From an uncultured bacterium (GTDB taxonomy: Bacteria > Bacteroidota > Bacteroidia > Bacteroidales > Muribaculaceae), in NCBI GenBank assembly GCA_946184715.1, contig CAMHGU010000028.1, positions 1-14,517 of the forward strand: a stretch of DNA of 14,517 nt, read 5' to 3'. The notes under the pieces were generated by a model, which saw only the letters and a program-made list of their open reading frames with translations, was not told the DNA's origin and did no database searches. Within the stretch, counting starts at the first letter, position 1. Each line of letters starts with the position of its first letter. The translations under genes were made by a program, and so were the position numbers. Of this stretch, positions 6,111 to 13,664 are shown in pieces.

Positions 6111-6983
6111 TCAGCCTTTGCGGTAGCGCTGGGGCGACTGGCCCACCTTGTTCTTGAAGTACTTGCCGAAAAGCGACTGGTCGCGGAAGCCCAGCTCAAG
6201 GGCTATCTCCTTGATGGTGGCCGACGACGACCGCAACATCACCTTAGCCGACATCAACACGAAGCTGTCGATCCACTCGCTGGCCGTCTTGCCCGTGAGG
6301 GCCTTGAGACTCTCGGTGAGGTACTTGGCCGAGATGCAGAGCTTATCGGCGTAGTACTGCACGGTGCGCTGCGTAAGGCATTCGCGATTGGCAAGGTTGA
6401 GGAAGTCCGACACCAAGCGCTCGCGCTGCGACAATCGCTCCGGCATCCGGCGCGAACGCGCGTCGTGATATATCGTCAGCACCTCATAGATTATAGCCTG
6501 AAGCAGCGTCGAGATGAGCTTCTTGGCGTAAGGTCCGGTGGCGCGCCGCATCTTGTCGAGGATGTAGTCGTGGGCCTGCGAGATGTCGGCCGCTTGCTCG
6601 GGGGTCAGCTCTATGAGTGGGTTCTCGCGGAAGCCTACCACGATGGGAAGCACAGTGTCATGATTGGGCACGATATAGGGGTAGGCCTGGCGTGCTACGC
6701 TGATGTTTTTGGACTTGAAGCCGGGGCCTATGTGGTAGCCCTCGAGCACGCGGTCGGGCATCATAAGCAGCAGCGAGTTCTTGCGCAGCTCATAGCGCTT
6801 AAGGTTCAGGTCCACACTGCAAGTGCCCTCGGTGCAGAGCACCAGGATAGGTATCTTGAGCCGCACCGGCCTATCGGGCAGGGCTATGCGACTGAAATCT
6901 TCAAAGATGAATATCTCCTGTTCCAGATTCTCTACGTCGGCAAGCATACTCGCCGAGCCTTCTACGATAGTATTCGACAACAT
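6111..6983 (-). CDS. AraC-family transcriptional regulator
   Basis: 290 residues from the ATG at 6983. The reading frame stays open to an ATG at 7067, but a -7 box (7004-7011) lies inside that extension, so the downstream start is preferred; the ATG at 6947 is a further alternative. The N-terminal part (about 15-150) looks like a cupin-type sensor domain. The C-terminal part has two helix-turn-helix units: about 207-231 (TVQYYADKLCISAKYLTESL) and about 256-288 (TIKEIALELGFRDQSLFGKYF), with the family's closing SPQRYR. The ligand cannot be told from sequence. It is a single gene, convergent with recO; its targets may include a distant locus, since no clear regulatory partner lies beside it. 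Confidence 0.88.
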   Translation of the reverse strand: MLSNTIVEGSASMLADVENLEQEIFIFEDFSRIALPDRPVRLKIPILVLCTEGTCSVDLNLKRYELRKNSLLLMMPDRVLEGYHIGPGFKSKNISVARQAYPYIVPNHDTVLPIVVGFRENPLIELTPEQAADISQAHDYILDKMRRATGPYAKKLISTLLQAIIYEVLTIYHDARSRRMPERLSQRERLVSDFLNLANRECLTQRTVQYYADKLCISAKYLTESLKALTGKTASEWIDSFVLMSAKVMLRSSSATIKEIALELGFRDQSLFGKYFKNKVGQSPQRYRKG

Positions 6984-7003
6984 ATAGGTTCCGTTATATG
7001 CCA

Positions 7004-7035
7004 CAAAAATAGTAAAAAGTTGGAACATAGCGCAA
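7004..7035 (-). promoter_or_regulatory. Promoter of the AraC-family regulator
   Basis: On the minus strand TATTTTTG (7011-7004) matches TAnnTTTG and is preceded by TTG (7035-7033) with a 21-base spacer. Transcription would start near 6997, leaving a leader of roughly 14 nt before the ATG at 6983. This is the main reason to reject the longer reading frame starting at 7067. Confidence 0.55.
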
Positions 7036-7094
7036 TAGTTGAGGAAAAATATTCCAATAAAGTGCATTACGCCGTCAAGAATATGGCCACACTA

Positions 7095-7136
7095 CGCCGG
7101 AGCGCAACCATCGCGGGCGAGGGCTGCGCTCCGGCG
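7095..7136 (-). terminator. Large hairpin, likely terminator of the 8788-7166 operon
   Basis: CGCCGGAGCGCA (7095-7106) and TGCGCTCCGGCG (7125-7136) form a perfect 12-bp stem with an 18-base loop, 29 bp downstream of the stop at 7166. No good U-tract follows on the minus strand, so a purely intrinsic terminator is not certain. The stem and part of the loop are shared with the hairpin after the tRNA at 14473-14506. Confidence 0.6.
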
Positions 7137-7165
7137 CTTTGTGGGCGCTATAGCAATAGGCTATG

Positions 7166-7675
7166 TCAGTAGGCGGTGATGGCGGTGACCACGTCGTGCG
7201 ACTCGCGGCGCCAGAAGAGACGACCGCGGTAGTGCTTATAGTGCAGCGTCACTTTGCGGCCACGACCCTGGAAGTAACGGGCGATGTCGGCAATGGAATC
7301 GTTCTCGATGGTGAAGGGGAAATCGGAGCGGTAGAAGTGGGTGGTGTCGTCCACGGCCATCTCGGTAACCATCTTTCCTTCGATGGTCTTGAAGAGACGG
7401 CCGGTGCGCTGCACCTCCACGATGTAGCCTTTCACCTGGCTCTCGCTCTGCACGGAGTAGTAGCGGAAGTAGAGCCACACCATCAGGAGCAGCACCACGA
7501 GAGCAGCTGCCGCAATGATGCGGCGCAGCCGGCGCAGACGCGGCACGTCGATAGTGTTCTCGCGCTCGGTGCGCTCCTCTATCTCCTCAGGGGTAGGCTC
7601 CGGGGGCGCGGGTTCTTCCTTATCGGGTAGGTCGGGGCCATCGAAGAAGTCGTCGAAGTCGTCGTTATCTTTCAT
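7166..7675 (-). CDS. Single-pass membrane protein of unknown function
   Basis: 169 residues. The N-terminal 40 or so residues are very acidic and Pro/Glu-rich. A basic patch (RLRRLRR, 46-52) precedes one membrane helix (about 53-71). About 98 residues follow, rich in beta-strand and including VKGYIVEVQRTGRLFKTIEGKM (81-102). By the positive-inside rule the acidic N-terminus is cytoplasmic and the C-terminal domain periplasmic. The C-terminal part resembles small conserved Bacteroidetes membrane proteins of unknown role; no enzyme motif is visible. It follows the LPG-synthase-TM gene by 39 bp and probably shares its transcript. Confidence 0.75.
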   Translation of the reverse strand: MKDNDDFDDFFDGPDLPDKEEPAPPEPTPEEIEERTERENTIDVPRLRRLRRIIAAAALVVLLLMVWLYFRYYSVQSESQVKGYIVEVQRTGRLFKTIEGKMVTEMAVDDTTHFYRSDFPFTIENDSIADIARYFQGRGRKVTLHYKHYRGRLFWRRESHDVVTAITAY

Positions 7676-7714
7676 CGCTGTGTCTTGTCAATATGGGGTG
7701 TGAATTGTAATCGG

Positions 7715-8788
7715 TTAGAGTTTCATACCACCGTCGGCCGTGCGCTCCACGGTGATTTGGCCGGTCGCGATGCGGTGGCGCTCCACGTAGAAGAACACTA
7801 TGGAGTAGATACCAAGCAGGATGAGCATCAGAGTCTGCGCGCCCCACACCACCATCGCGAACGTGGAGGCGTTGACATCGAGGTTGTTGGGGTCGAAGGG
7901 CGAGCCGATGCCGTAGAGCGAGAGGCCGAAGATGATGGCCAGATGCCAGGCGCCGAGGCCGCCGTTGGTGGGGATACCCATACCTATGCTGCTGAGCACG
8001 AAGAGCACCAGCGTGGCTACTACGCCCAGCTCGGCGGTGTAGCTGAAGGCGAAGGTGGCCACGTAGAGCTGCATAAAGTAGCAGCCCCATATCAGCACGG
8101 TGTAGAGCAGGAAATGCCACTTGCCCTCCATTCGGGCGATGACGGCGAAGCCCTCCCAGAGGTTGCGCACGGCCGTGCGCACTTGGGTCACCACCTTATT
8201 CTCGGAGCGGCTGCGGAACAGCCACACGAGGGCGACGATGCCGGCGGCCACCACTCCCCAAGTCACCGGCGACGTGGCCGTGCGGATAAGGCCGTCTTTC
8301 ACCTGAGGATAGGTGTCGAGGAAGGCCCAAAACGCATCTTGCGCAAGGAAGAAGGTGAACACCGTCAGCAGCAGCACGGTCAGGGTGTCGGCCAGGCGGT
8401 CGCCTATCATTGAGCCTACCACCGTGGTGAACGAAGTTTTCTGCCGATCGGCCACATAGATTGAGCGCCACACCTCACCGGCGCGCGGAAACACAAGGTT
8501 CATTGCGTAGCACCCGAAAATCGACATTATCAGCGAGCTGAGCGGCGCTTTGATGCCGAGACCGCGCAGCTGCAGCCGCCAGCGCATAGCCCGAAAGATG
8601 TGGCTGAACACGCTGATGGCCATCGCCAGCACTATCCACCAATAGTTGATATCGGTGCGCATTATATCGAGCATTTGGCTCGTATCTATCTTGCTGTAAA
8701 GCCAATATATAAGGCCTACGCCGATGGCCAGAGGAATCACCACCTTGGCCACCGCGCCGATTATTTGCTTTGGAGTTCGCTTTTTCAA
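7715..8788 (-). CDS. Lysylphosphatidylglycerol synthase TM-region family protein (flippase-like)
   Basis: 357 residues if translation starts at TTG 8788. Upstream in-frame ATGs at 8917 and 8896 lie beyond the gene's own -7 box (8821-8814) and inside the divergent rsmA gene. The next in-frame ATG downstream would delete the first membrane helix and a conserved region, so TTG is the best start (MKKRTPKQII). Multiple membrane helices cover most of the length. The family signature NLVFPRAGEVWRSIYVADR (97-115), then TVVGSMIGDRLAD, is typical of the integral-membrane domain shared with MprF flippases, as is IPTNGGLGAWHLAIIFG near the end. The aminoacyltransferase domain of MprF is absent. Lipid or glycolipid translocation is inferred from the family; the substrate is unknown. 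Confidence 0.83.
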   Translation of the reverse strand: MKKRTPKQIIGAVAKVVIPLAIGVGLIYWLYSKIDTSQMLDIMRTDINYWWIVLAMAISVFSHIFRAMRWRLQLRGLGIKAPLSSLIMSIFGCYAMNLVFPRAGEVWRSIYVADRQKTSFTTVVGSMIGDRLADTLTVLLLTVFTFFLAQDAFWAFLDTYPQVKDGLIRTATSPVTWGVVAAGIVALVWLFRSRSENKVVTQVRTAVRNLWEGFAVIARMEGKWHFLLYTVLIWGCYFMQLYVATFAFSYTAELGVVATLVLFVLSSIGMGIPTNGGLGAWHLAIIFGLSLYGIGSPFDPNNLDVNASTFAMVVWGAQTLMLILLGIYSIVFFYVERHRIATGQITVERTADGGMKL

Positions 8789-8806
8789 AATCTTTGAGTA
8801 ACTTTG
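8776..8806 (+). promoter_or_regulatory. Promoter of rsmA-mgtE
   Basis: TTCG at 8776-8779 (one mismatch to TTTG), 19 bases, then TAACTTTG at 8799-8806, a full match to TAnnTTTG. Transcription would start near 8812, about 25 nt before the rsmA ATG. The same -7 octamer precedes the tRNA-Pro gene. Confidence 0.65.
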
Positions 8807-8818
8807 TAACGTACAAAG
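8802..8818. repeat. Palindrome joining two opposing -7 boxes
   Basis: CTTTGTA (8802-8808) and TACAAAG (8812-8818) are exact reverse complements around a 3-bp centre. The left half contains the end of the rightward -7 box and the right half the end of the leftward -7 box, so the promoters face each other with their initiation regions overlapping. Confidence 0.75.
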
Positions 8819-8845
8819 ATAGGCAATAAATGGAACTATGCGAAA
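8814..8845 (-). promoter_or_regulatory. Promoter of the flippase-like operon
   Basis: On the minus strand TATCTTTG (8821-8814) matches TAnnTTTG and is preceded by TTCG (8844-8841) with a 19-base spacer, the same architecture as the opposing rsmA promoter. Transcription would start near 8808, about 20 nt before the TTG start at 8788. The -33 element lies within the first codons of rsmA. Confidence 0.62.
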
Positions 8846-9632
8846 TGTAAGGCCAAAAAAATCGTTGGGGCAGCATTTCTTGACCGACCTCAGCATAGCG
8901 GAGCGGATAGCCGCCACGCTCGACCCTTATCGCGGCACCCCGGTGCTGGAAGTGGGGCCCGGGATGGGTGTGCTCACCCAGTTCCTCGCCGAGCGAGGTC
9001 ACGACCTCACGGTGGTGGAGCTTGACCGCGAGAGCGTGGCCTATCTGCACCACCGCTTCCCGCAGCTCGACGGCCGCATCATCGAGGCCGACTTCCTCGG
9101 GCTGCCTCTCGACCGCTTTGCCCGCGATGCAAAGCTCTGCGTCATAGGCAACTACCCTTACAACATCTCCTCGCAGATTTTCTTCCATGTGCTCGAATAT
9201 CGCAACCTCGTGGCCTGCTGCAGCGGTATGCTCCAGAAAGAGGTGGCCGAGCGCATCGCCGCCAAGCCCGGCAGCAAAACCTACGGCATCCTCTCGGTGC
9301 TGATTCAAGCCTGGTACGACGTGGAGTACTGCTTCACCGTGGAGCCCCACGTGTTCAACCCGCCGCCGAAGGTGAAATCAGGCGTGGTGAAGCTCACCCG
9401 CAACGACGTCACCGACCTCGGCTGCGACCATCGACTATTCCGCTCAGTGGTCAAGACCGCCTTCGGCCAGCGCCGCAAGACCCTCCGCAACTCCCTCCGC
9501 CCGCTATTTGCCGCTAAGCCCGAGCTGCTCGCCGACGACATCTTCGGCAAGCGCCCCGAGCAACTCTCGGTGGCCCAATTTATTGAATTAACCCGTACTG
9601 TCCAATCCCTTCAACCATCAATGGAGAAATGA
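8838..9632 (+). CDS. rsmA: 16S rRNA (adenine-N6,N6) dimethyltransferase
   Basis: 264 residues, the usual length. RsmA (KsgA) uses S-adenosylmethionine to dimethylate two adjacent adenines in the 3'-terminal hairpin of 16S rRNA late in 30S assembly. Landmarks: RPKKSLGQHFL (5-15), SAM-binding motif I EVGPGMGVLT (38-47), acidic residue of motif II in VVELDRE (59-65), and catalytic NYPYNIS (105-111), the Bacteroidetes variant of NLPYNIS. The C-terminal domain includes PPPKVKSGVVKL and a KTAFGQRRKTLRNSL segment. The start at 8838 fits the conserved N-terminus and the promoter. The stop overlaps the mgtE start as ATGA, so the two are translationally coupled. Confidence 0.95.
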   Translation: MRNVRPKKSLGQHFLTDLSIAERIAATLDPYRGTPVLEVGPGMGVLTQFLAERGHDLTVVELDRESVAYLHHRFPQLDGRIIEADFLGLPLDRFARDAKLCVIGNYPYNISSQIFFHVLEYRNLVACCSGMLQKEVAERIAAKPGSKTYGILSVLIQAWYDVEYCFTVEPHVFNPPPKVKSGVVKLTRNDVTDLGCDHRLFRSVVKTAFGQRRKTLRNSLRPLFAAKPELLADDIFGKRPEQLSVAQFIELTRTVQSLQPSMEK

Positions 9633-11008
9633 AAGAGCTGACACGTGAATATATCGACCGCTTCGAGCAGTGGTGCCACGAAGGCCAGAAGGAGCAGGCC
9701 CAGGCCGAGCTCGCCGAGATGCACCCCGCCGACATTGCCGAACTCATAGCCGAAATCGACGACGACGATGTGGCTCTTTTCATCCTCGAGCTGCTCGACG
9801 ACGAAAAGGCCGCCGACACCCTCATGGAGCTTGACGAGGACGAGCGCAAGCCGCTCCTCGACCGCCTCTCCAATGAGCAGATCGCCAAGCGAATGCTCGA
9901 GCACCTCGACACCGACGATGCCGTCGACCTTATCCAGGAGCTCGACAAGGAGGACCAGGCCGAGGTAATTAAGCACATCGACGACGTGGAGCAGGCCGGC
10001 GACATCATCGACCTTATGAAATACGACGAGGACACCGCCGGCGGCTTGATGGGCACCGAGATGATCGTCGTCAACGAGAACTGGTCGATGCCCGAATGTA
10101 TCAAGCAGATGCGCCTCCAGGCCGAGGACATGGACGAAATCTACAACGTGTACGTGGTCGACGATGACAACCGCCTGCGCGGTGTGCTCCCGCTCAAGAA
10201 GATGGTCACCCACCCCTCGGTGTCGAAAATCAAGCACGTCATCGAGGACGACCCCGTGTCGGTAACCACCGATACGCCTATCGATGAGGTGGCCCTCCTC
10301 TTCGAGAAGTACGACCTCGTGGCTATGCCCGTAATCGACTCGATAGGCCGGCTCGTGGGGCGTATCACCGTCGACGACATTATGGACGAAGTGCGCGAGC
10401 AGAGCGAGCGCGACTATCAGTTGGCTTCGGGTATCGCCACCGACGTGGAATCCGACGACAGCATCTTCGCCCAGACCAAGGCGCGACTGCCCTGGCTCAT
10501 TATCGGTATGATAGGCGGTATCACCACGTCGCTCACCATAGGCAGCTTCGGCGAGGACCTGATGCGGGTGCTTCCGGGTGTGGCCCTGTTTATGACCCTC
10601 ATAGGCGGCACCGGCGGTAACGTAGGCACCCAGTCGTCGGCTATCGTGGTGCAAGGCCTCGCCAGTGGCTCCCTCGACATCAAGCGCGCCGGCCGTTACA
10701 TCCTCAAGGAGTTGTGTGTGGCGCTATTCAACGCCCTGATTATCTCGGCTATCGTGTTCGTGTACAACTCGCTCCGGCCCGTGGGCGACCCGCATCAGGC
10801 CCACGTGCTCACCATCGCCGTCTCGGCCTCGCTCTTCTGCGTGGTAATCTTCGCCTCGGTATTCGGCACCCTCGTGCCACTCACCTTCGAGAGGCTCAAA
10901 ATCGACCCCGCGATAGCCACCGGCCCATTCATATCCATCACCAACGACATCGTGGGCATCTGGATGTATCTCCACATCAGCTCGATGCTCTACTATGCTC
11001 TGGTTTAG
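9629..11008 (+). CDS. mgtE: Magnesium transporter MgtE
   Basis: 459 residues, the standard length for this homodimeric inner-membrane Mg2+ channel. The acidic superhelical N-domain covers about 1-130, ending in YDEDTAGGLMGTEM (132-145). Two CBS domains follow (about 140-200 and 201-265); with the N-domain they bind Mg2+ and close the pore when intracellular Mg2+ is high. Five membrane helices occupy about 287-458. The GGTGGNVGTQSSA motif (326-338) and the pore segment PFISITNDIVGI (433-444), with Asp440 at the place of the selectivity-filter aspartate, are present. No Mg2+-sensing leader is possible directly upstream because the gene overlaps rsmA by 4 bp. A run of acidic residues in the N-domain is normal for the family. 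Confidence 0.95.
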   Translation: MKELTREYIDRFEQWCHEGQKEQAQAELAEMHPADIAELIAEIDDDDVALFILELLDDEKAADTLMELDEDERKPLLDRLSNEQIAKRMLEHLDTDDAVDLIQELDKEDQAEVIKHIDDVEQAGDIIDLMKYDEDTAGGLMGTEMIVVNENWSMPECIKQMRLQAEDMDEIYNVYVVDDDNRLRGVLPLKKMVTHPSVSKIKHVIEDDPVSVTTDTPIDEVALLFEKYDLVAMPVIDSIGRLVGRITVDDIMDEVREQSERDYQLASGIATDVESDDSIFAQTKARLPWLIIGMIGGITTSLTIGSFGEDLMRVLPGVALFMTLIGGTGGNVGTQSSAIVVQGLASGSLDIKRAGRYILKELCVALFNALIISAIVFVYNSLRPVGDPHQAHVLTIAVSASLFCVVIFASVFGTLVPLTFERLKIDPAIATGPFISITNDIVGIWMYLHISSMLYYALV

Positions 11009-11077
11009 AGCTTTCCTTCTTTCATCAGCTTATTAACCATCAATCATATTTTAACCATAGCTACCTGATTTACAACA

Positions 11078-12274
11078 ATGGGAAAAGTAGTAATCATAGG
11101 GTGTGGCGGTGTTGGCACCGTGGTGGCGCACAAATGCGCCCAGAACCCCGACGTCTTTGAAGAGATAGTAATCGCCTCGCGCACCCTCGCCAAGTGTGAA
11201 GCGCTCGTAAAAGCAATAGGCAAGCCCAACGTGAAGGCCGACACCGTCGATGCCGACAGCGTGCCTCAGCTCGTGGAGCTGCTCCGGCGCCATAAGCCCG
11301 ACATCGTCATCAACGTGGCCCTGCCCTATCAGGACCTCACCATTATGGACGCCTGCCTCGAGTGTGGCGTTAACTACCTCGACACCGCCAACTATGAGCC
11401 GCGCGACGAGGCCCACTTCGAGTATAAATGGCAATGGGCCTACCGCGAGCGATTCGAAAAGGCCGGACTCACGGCTATCCTCGGCTGCGGTTTCGACCCT
11501 GGCGTCTCGGGCGTGTTTACCGCCTATGCCGCCAAGCACCACTTCGGCCAGATGCACTACCTCGACATCGTGGACTGCAACGCCGGAAACCACGGCAAAG
11601 CCTTCGCCACCAACTTCAACCCCGAAATCAACATCCGCGAAATCACCCAGAAAGGCCGATACTACAAGGACGGCAAGTGGGTGGAGACCGAGCCGCAAGA
11701 GATTCATAAGACGCTCAACTACCCCAACATCGGCCCGCGCGAGTCGTATCTGCTCTACCACGAAGAGCTCGAGTCGCTCGTGCTGAACTTCCCCACCATT
11801 CGCCAAGCTCGCTTCTGGATGACCTTCGGGCAGGAGTATCTCACCCACCTGCGCGTGATTCAGAACATCGGCATGGCCTCAATCGAGCCTATTATGTACG
11901 AAGGCCGTGAGATAGTGCCGCTGCAATTCCTCAAAGCCGTGCTCCCCAACCCGCAAGACCTCGGCACCAACTACCACGGCGAGACCTCAATCGGCTGCCG
12001 TATTCGCGGCATCGACAAAGAGGGCAAGCCGCTCACCTACTACATCTGGAACAACTGCAGCCACGAGGAAGCCTTCAAAGAGACAGGTATGCAGGCGGTA
12101 AGCTACACCACCGGTGTCCCCGCTATGACCGGCGCTATGATGTTCCTCAAAGGCATCTGGCGCAAGCCCGGCGTCCACAACGTGGAGGAGTTCGACCCCG
12201 ACCCGTTCCTCGACGTGCTCAACCGCCAAGGCCTCCCCTGGCACGAAGAGCTCAACGGCGACATAGAGCTGTAA
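11078..12274 (+). CDS. Saccharopine dehydrogenase family, probable carboxynorspermidine dehydrogenase
   Basis: 398 residues. The Rossmann motif GCGGVG (8-13) lies in VVIIGCGGVGTVVAHKCA. Further family segments are IVIASRT (31-37), DIVINVALPYQDLTIMDACLECGVNYLDTANYE (75-107), GCGFDPGVSGVFTAYA (136-151), and a C-terminal SYTTGVPAMTGAMMFLKG segment. In Vibrio and Bacteroides this type of enzyme condenses aspartate semialdehyde with putrescine or diaminopropane to give carboxyspermidine or carboxynorspermidine, using NADPH. The decarboxylase partner (NspC type) is not adjacent. A true saccharopine dehydrogenase role is less likely given the length and phylum. The 69-bp gap after mgtE shows no clear TAnnTTTG box or hairpin, so read-through from rsmA-mgtE is possible. 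Confidence 0.85.
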   Translation: MGKVVIIGCGGVGTVVAHKCAQNPDVFEEIVIASRTLAKCEALVKAIGKPNVKADTVDADSVPQLVELLRRHKPDIVINVALPYQDLTIMDACLECGVNYLDTANYEPRDEAHFEYKWQWAYRERFEKAGLTAILGCGFDPGVSGVFTAYAAKHHFGQMHYLDIVDCNAGNHGKAFATNFNPEINIREITQKGRYYKDGKWVETEPQEIHKTLNYPNIGPRESYLLYHEELESLVLNFPTIRQARFWMTFGQEYLTHLRVIQNIGMASIEPIMYEGREIVPLQFLKAVLPNPQDLGTNYHGETSIGCRIRGIDKEGKPLTYYIWNNCSHEEAFKETGMQAVSYTTGVPAMTGAMMFLKGIWRKPGVHNVEEFDPDPFLDVLNRQGLPWHEELNGDIEL

Positions 12275-12309
12275 TCAGCTAATTATAAACCCTTTAATCA
12301 CCTAAAGCT

Positions 12310-12978
12310 ATGAAACGTACTATCACCGCGATGCTGATAGCAGGCATCGCAATCATCGCCGGAGCCTTTACGGCTTCAGGCCATGTAACCGCTACCATCA
12401 ACGGCGCTATCGACCACGAAACGTGGAAAGGCGGCGCCGCGTCCTCCGTCACCGTAAGCGGTATCCCGCAGTCGGTCGAGGAGTTTGCTGCCCTGCGTGA
12501 GCAGTTAGGCCGCGAGCCGCAAGGCGCCGTGGCTTTGACGCTCCTCGCCTTCGAAGTGTTCCACCAGCACGGCGAAGAGATGGGCATTGAGTGCCTGAAG
12601 CTCTGCGCCACCGAGGGCTGCATCAACGCCGCGCGGCAGCAGCTACGCGACAAGCTACGCGACGACGACCCCACGGGTTACGCACGCCCCTACCAAGTGG
12701 CATCCTTCATCAAAGGCGCAACCCCCGAGAACGGCTACAACCCGCCCAAGCCCTACGTCTTCGAGATGATGGTCGATAAAGCGCAGCAGTACCAGTGGAG
12801 CAACTTCCTCGACAGTATGGTTCTCTACATCCGCGTGAAATCAGCAGGCACCTCCACCGGCAGCCAGCAAGCCGAGGTCATCAGCCCCGACGACGAGTAC
12901 TTCTACGTCAACAACTGCCCCGGCTTCTACTACCAGTGCCGTCAGATAAGCCGCAAAGCCAAATTCCTCGGCCTCTAA
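12310..12978 (+). CDS. Secreted protein of unknown function (DUF6935-like)
   Basis: 222 residues. A signal peptide occupies about 1-24 (hydrophobic core 7-20, probable cleavage after ASG), with no lipobox Cys, so the protein should be periplasmic or exported. The mature part opens with SVTVSGIPQSVEEFAALREQLG, then GAVALTLLAFEVF, and later contains SFIKGATPENGYNPPKPYVFEM. This order matches a family I recall as DUF6935, found mainly in gut Bacteroidales and some Firmicutes, with no known function. Five Cys are present in the mature protein (two near residue 100, one at about 104, and two near the C-terminus), so disulphides are possible. It lies 35 bp after the dehydrogenase gene and 35 bp before the next secreted protein. 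Confidence 0.7.
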   Translation: MKRTITAMLIAGIAIIAGAFTASGHVTATINGAIDHETWKGGAASSVTVSGIPQSVEEFAALREQLGREPQGAVALTLLAFEVFHQHGEEMGIECLKLCATEGCINAARQQLRDKLRDDDPTGYARPYQVASFIKGATPENGYNPPKPYVFEMMVDKAQQYQWSNFLDSMVLYIRVKSAGTSTGSQQAEVISPDDEYFYVNNCPGFYYQCRQISRKAKFLGL

Positions 12979-13013
12979 CCCCTCCAACACTTAACCAATA
13001 ACCCTCGACCCCT

Positions 13014-13634
13014 ATGAAACGGATAATGATTGTGGCAGCGATGACGCTGCTGTGGCTCGCCGGACGAGCCGATTCGCCCCTTACCTCTACCGACATCGCA
13101 TCGGCCTACGACGACTGCGAGATGGTGCAATACGCCATCCAGCTCCAGAACGGTGAGAACAACGAGCTTCGCACCTCCATCCTCTACTGGCTCTCCGATG
13201 CCGAGGCTCCCGTCGATGAGCGCATCGCCGTAGTAAATAAGCTCGGCTGGAACTTCGACGGCAAAATCAGCGGCGACCAGCTCGAAGAGTATCTGATGCG
13301 CCGCCACAAGCTCGACAAGGCCGCCGACCTCGCCTCAAAACTCGACGCCGAGACCCTCATCGTGCTGGCCTACACCAAGGCGATGAGCAACTACTTCAAC
13401 GTGACCGATGCCGCCGAGCTTGGACATAAAGCCGTGGAGAAAAACAAGAACAAGAGCTTCACCGTGGCATTCATCTCAGCCCTCATCGACGCGCAGATAT
13501 GGCTCGACAGCGACTGGAATATGGTCTATAACGTGGTGGCAAAAGCGCTCACCGACGACACCCTGCGCCGCGATATGCGCCAAGCCGCCGTCGATAGCGT
13601 GATGGAGTACATCAACCTCTACGAGAAGTATTGA
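13014..13634 (+). CDS. Secreted helical protein of unknown function
   Basis: 206 residues. A short signal peptide (about 1-19, ending LAGRA-D) suggests export to the periplasm. The mature region is predicted mostly helical and acidic, with motifs such as STDIASAYDDCEMVQYAI and DAAELGHKAVEKNKNKSFTVAFISALIDAQIWLDSDWNMVYNVV. This has the feel of TPR-like helical pairs, but no clear repeat consensus can be shown. I do not recognise the family. It follows the DUF6935-like gene by 35 bp on the same strand, which suggests a shared transcript and perhaps a shared envelope role. Confidence 0.65.
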   Translation: MKRIMIVAAMTLLWLAGRADSPLTSTDIASAYDDCEMVQYAIQLQNGENNELRTSILYWLSDAEAPVDERIAVVNKLGWNFDGKISGDQLEEYLMRRHKLDKAADLASKLDAETLIVLAYTKAMSNYFNVTDAAELGHKAVEKNKNKSFTVAFISALIDAQIWLDSDWNMVYNVVAKALTDDTLRRDMRQAAVDSVMEYINLYEKY

Positions 13635-13664
13635 TAGCCGCAATGCCGGGCATCGAGCCTTGAC

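Noticed and set aside
6984..7067. 28-codon N-terminal extension of the AraC regulator
   Set aside because: The extension contains the predicted -7 and -33 elements of the gene itself, and the sequence does not look like part of a cupin domain.
9600..9632. Mg2+-sensing riboswitch upstream of mgtE
   Set aside because: mgtE overlaps rsmA by 4 bp, so there is no leader to hold one.
9611..10654. 347-codon minus-strand frame opposite mgtE
   Set aside because: mgtE is complete with all family motifs; the antisense frame is a His/Val-rich shadow.
13643..13663. Six-codon ATG frame just before the LAB_N gene
   Set aside because: It ends 1 bp before the GTG start and might couple translation, but there is no evidence beyond its presence.
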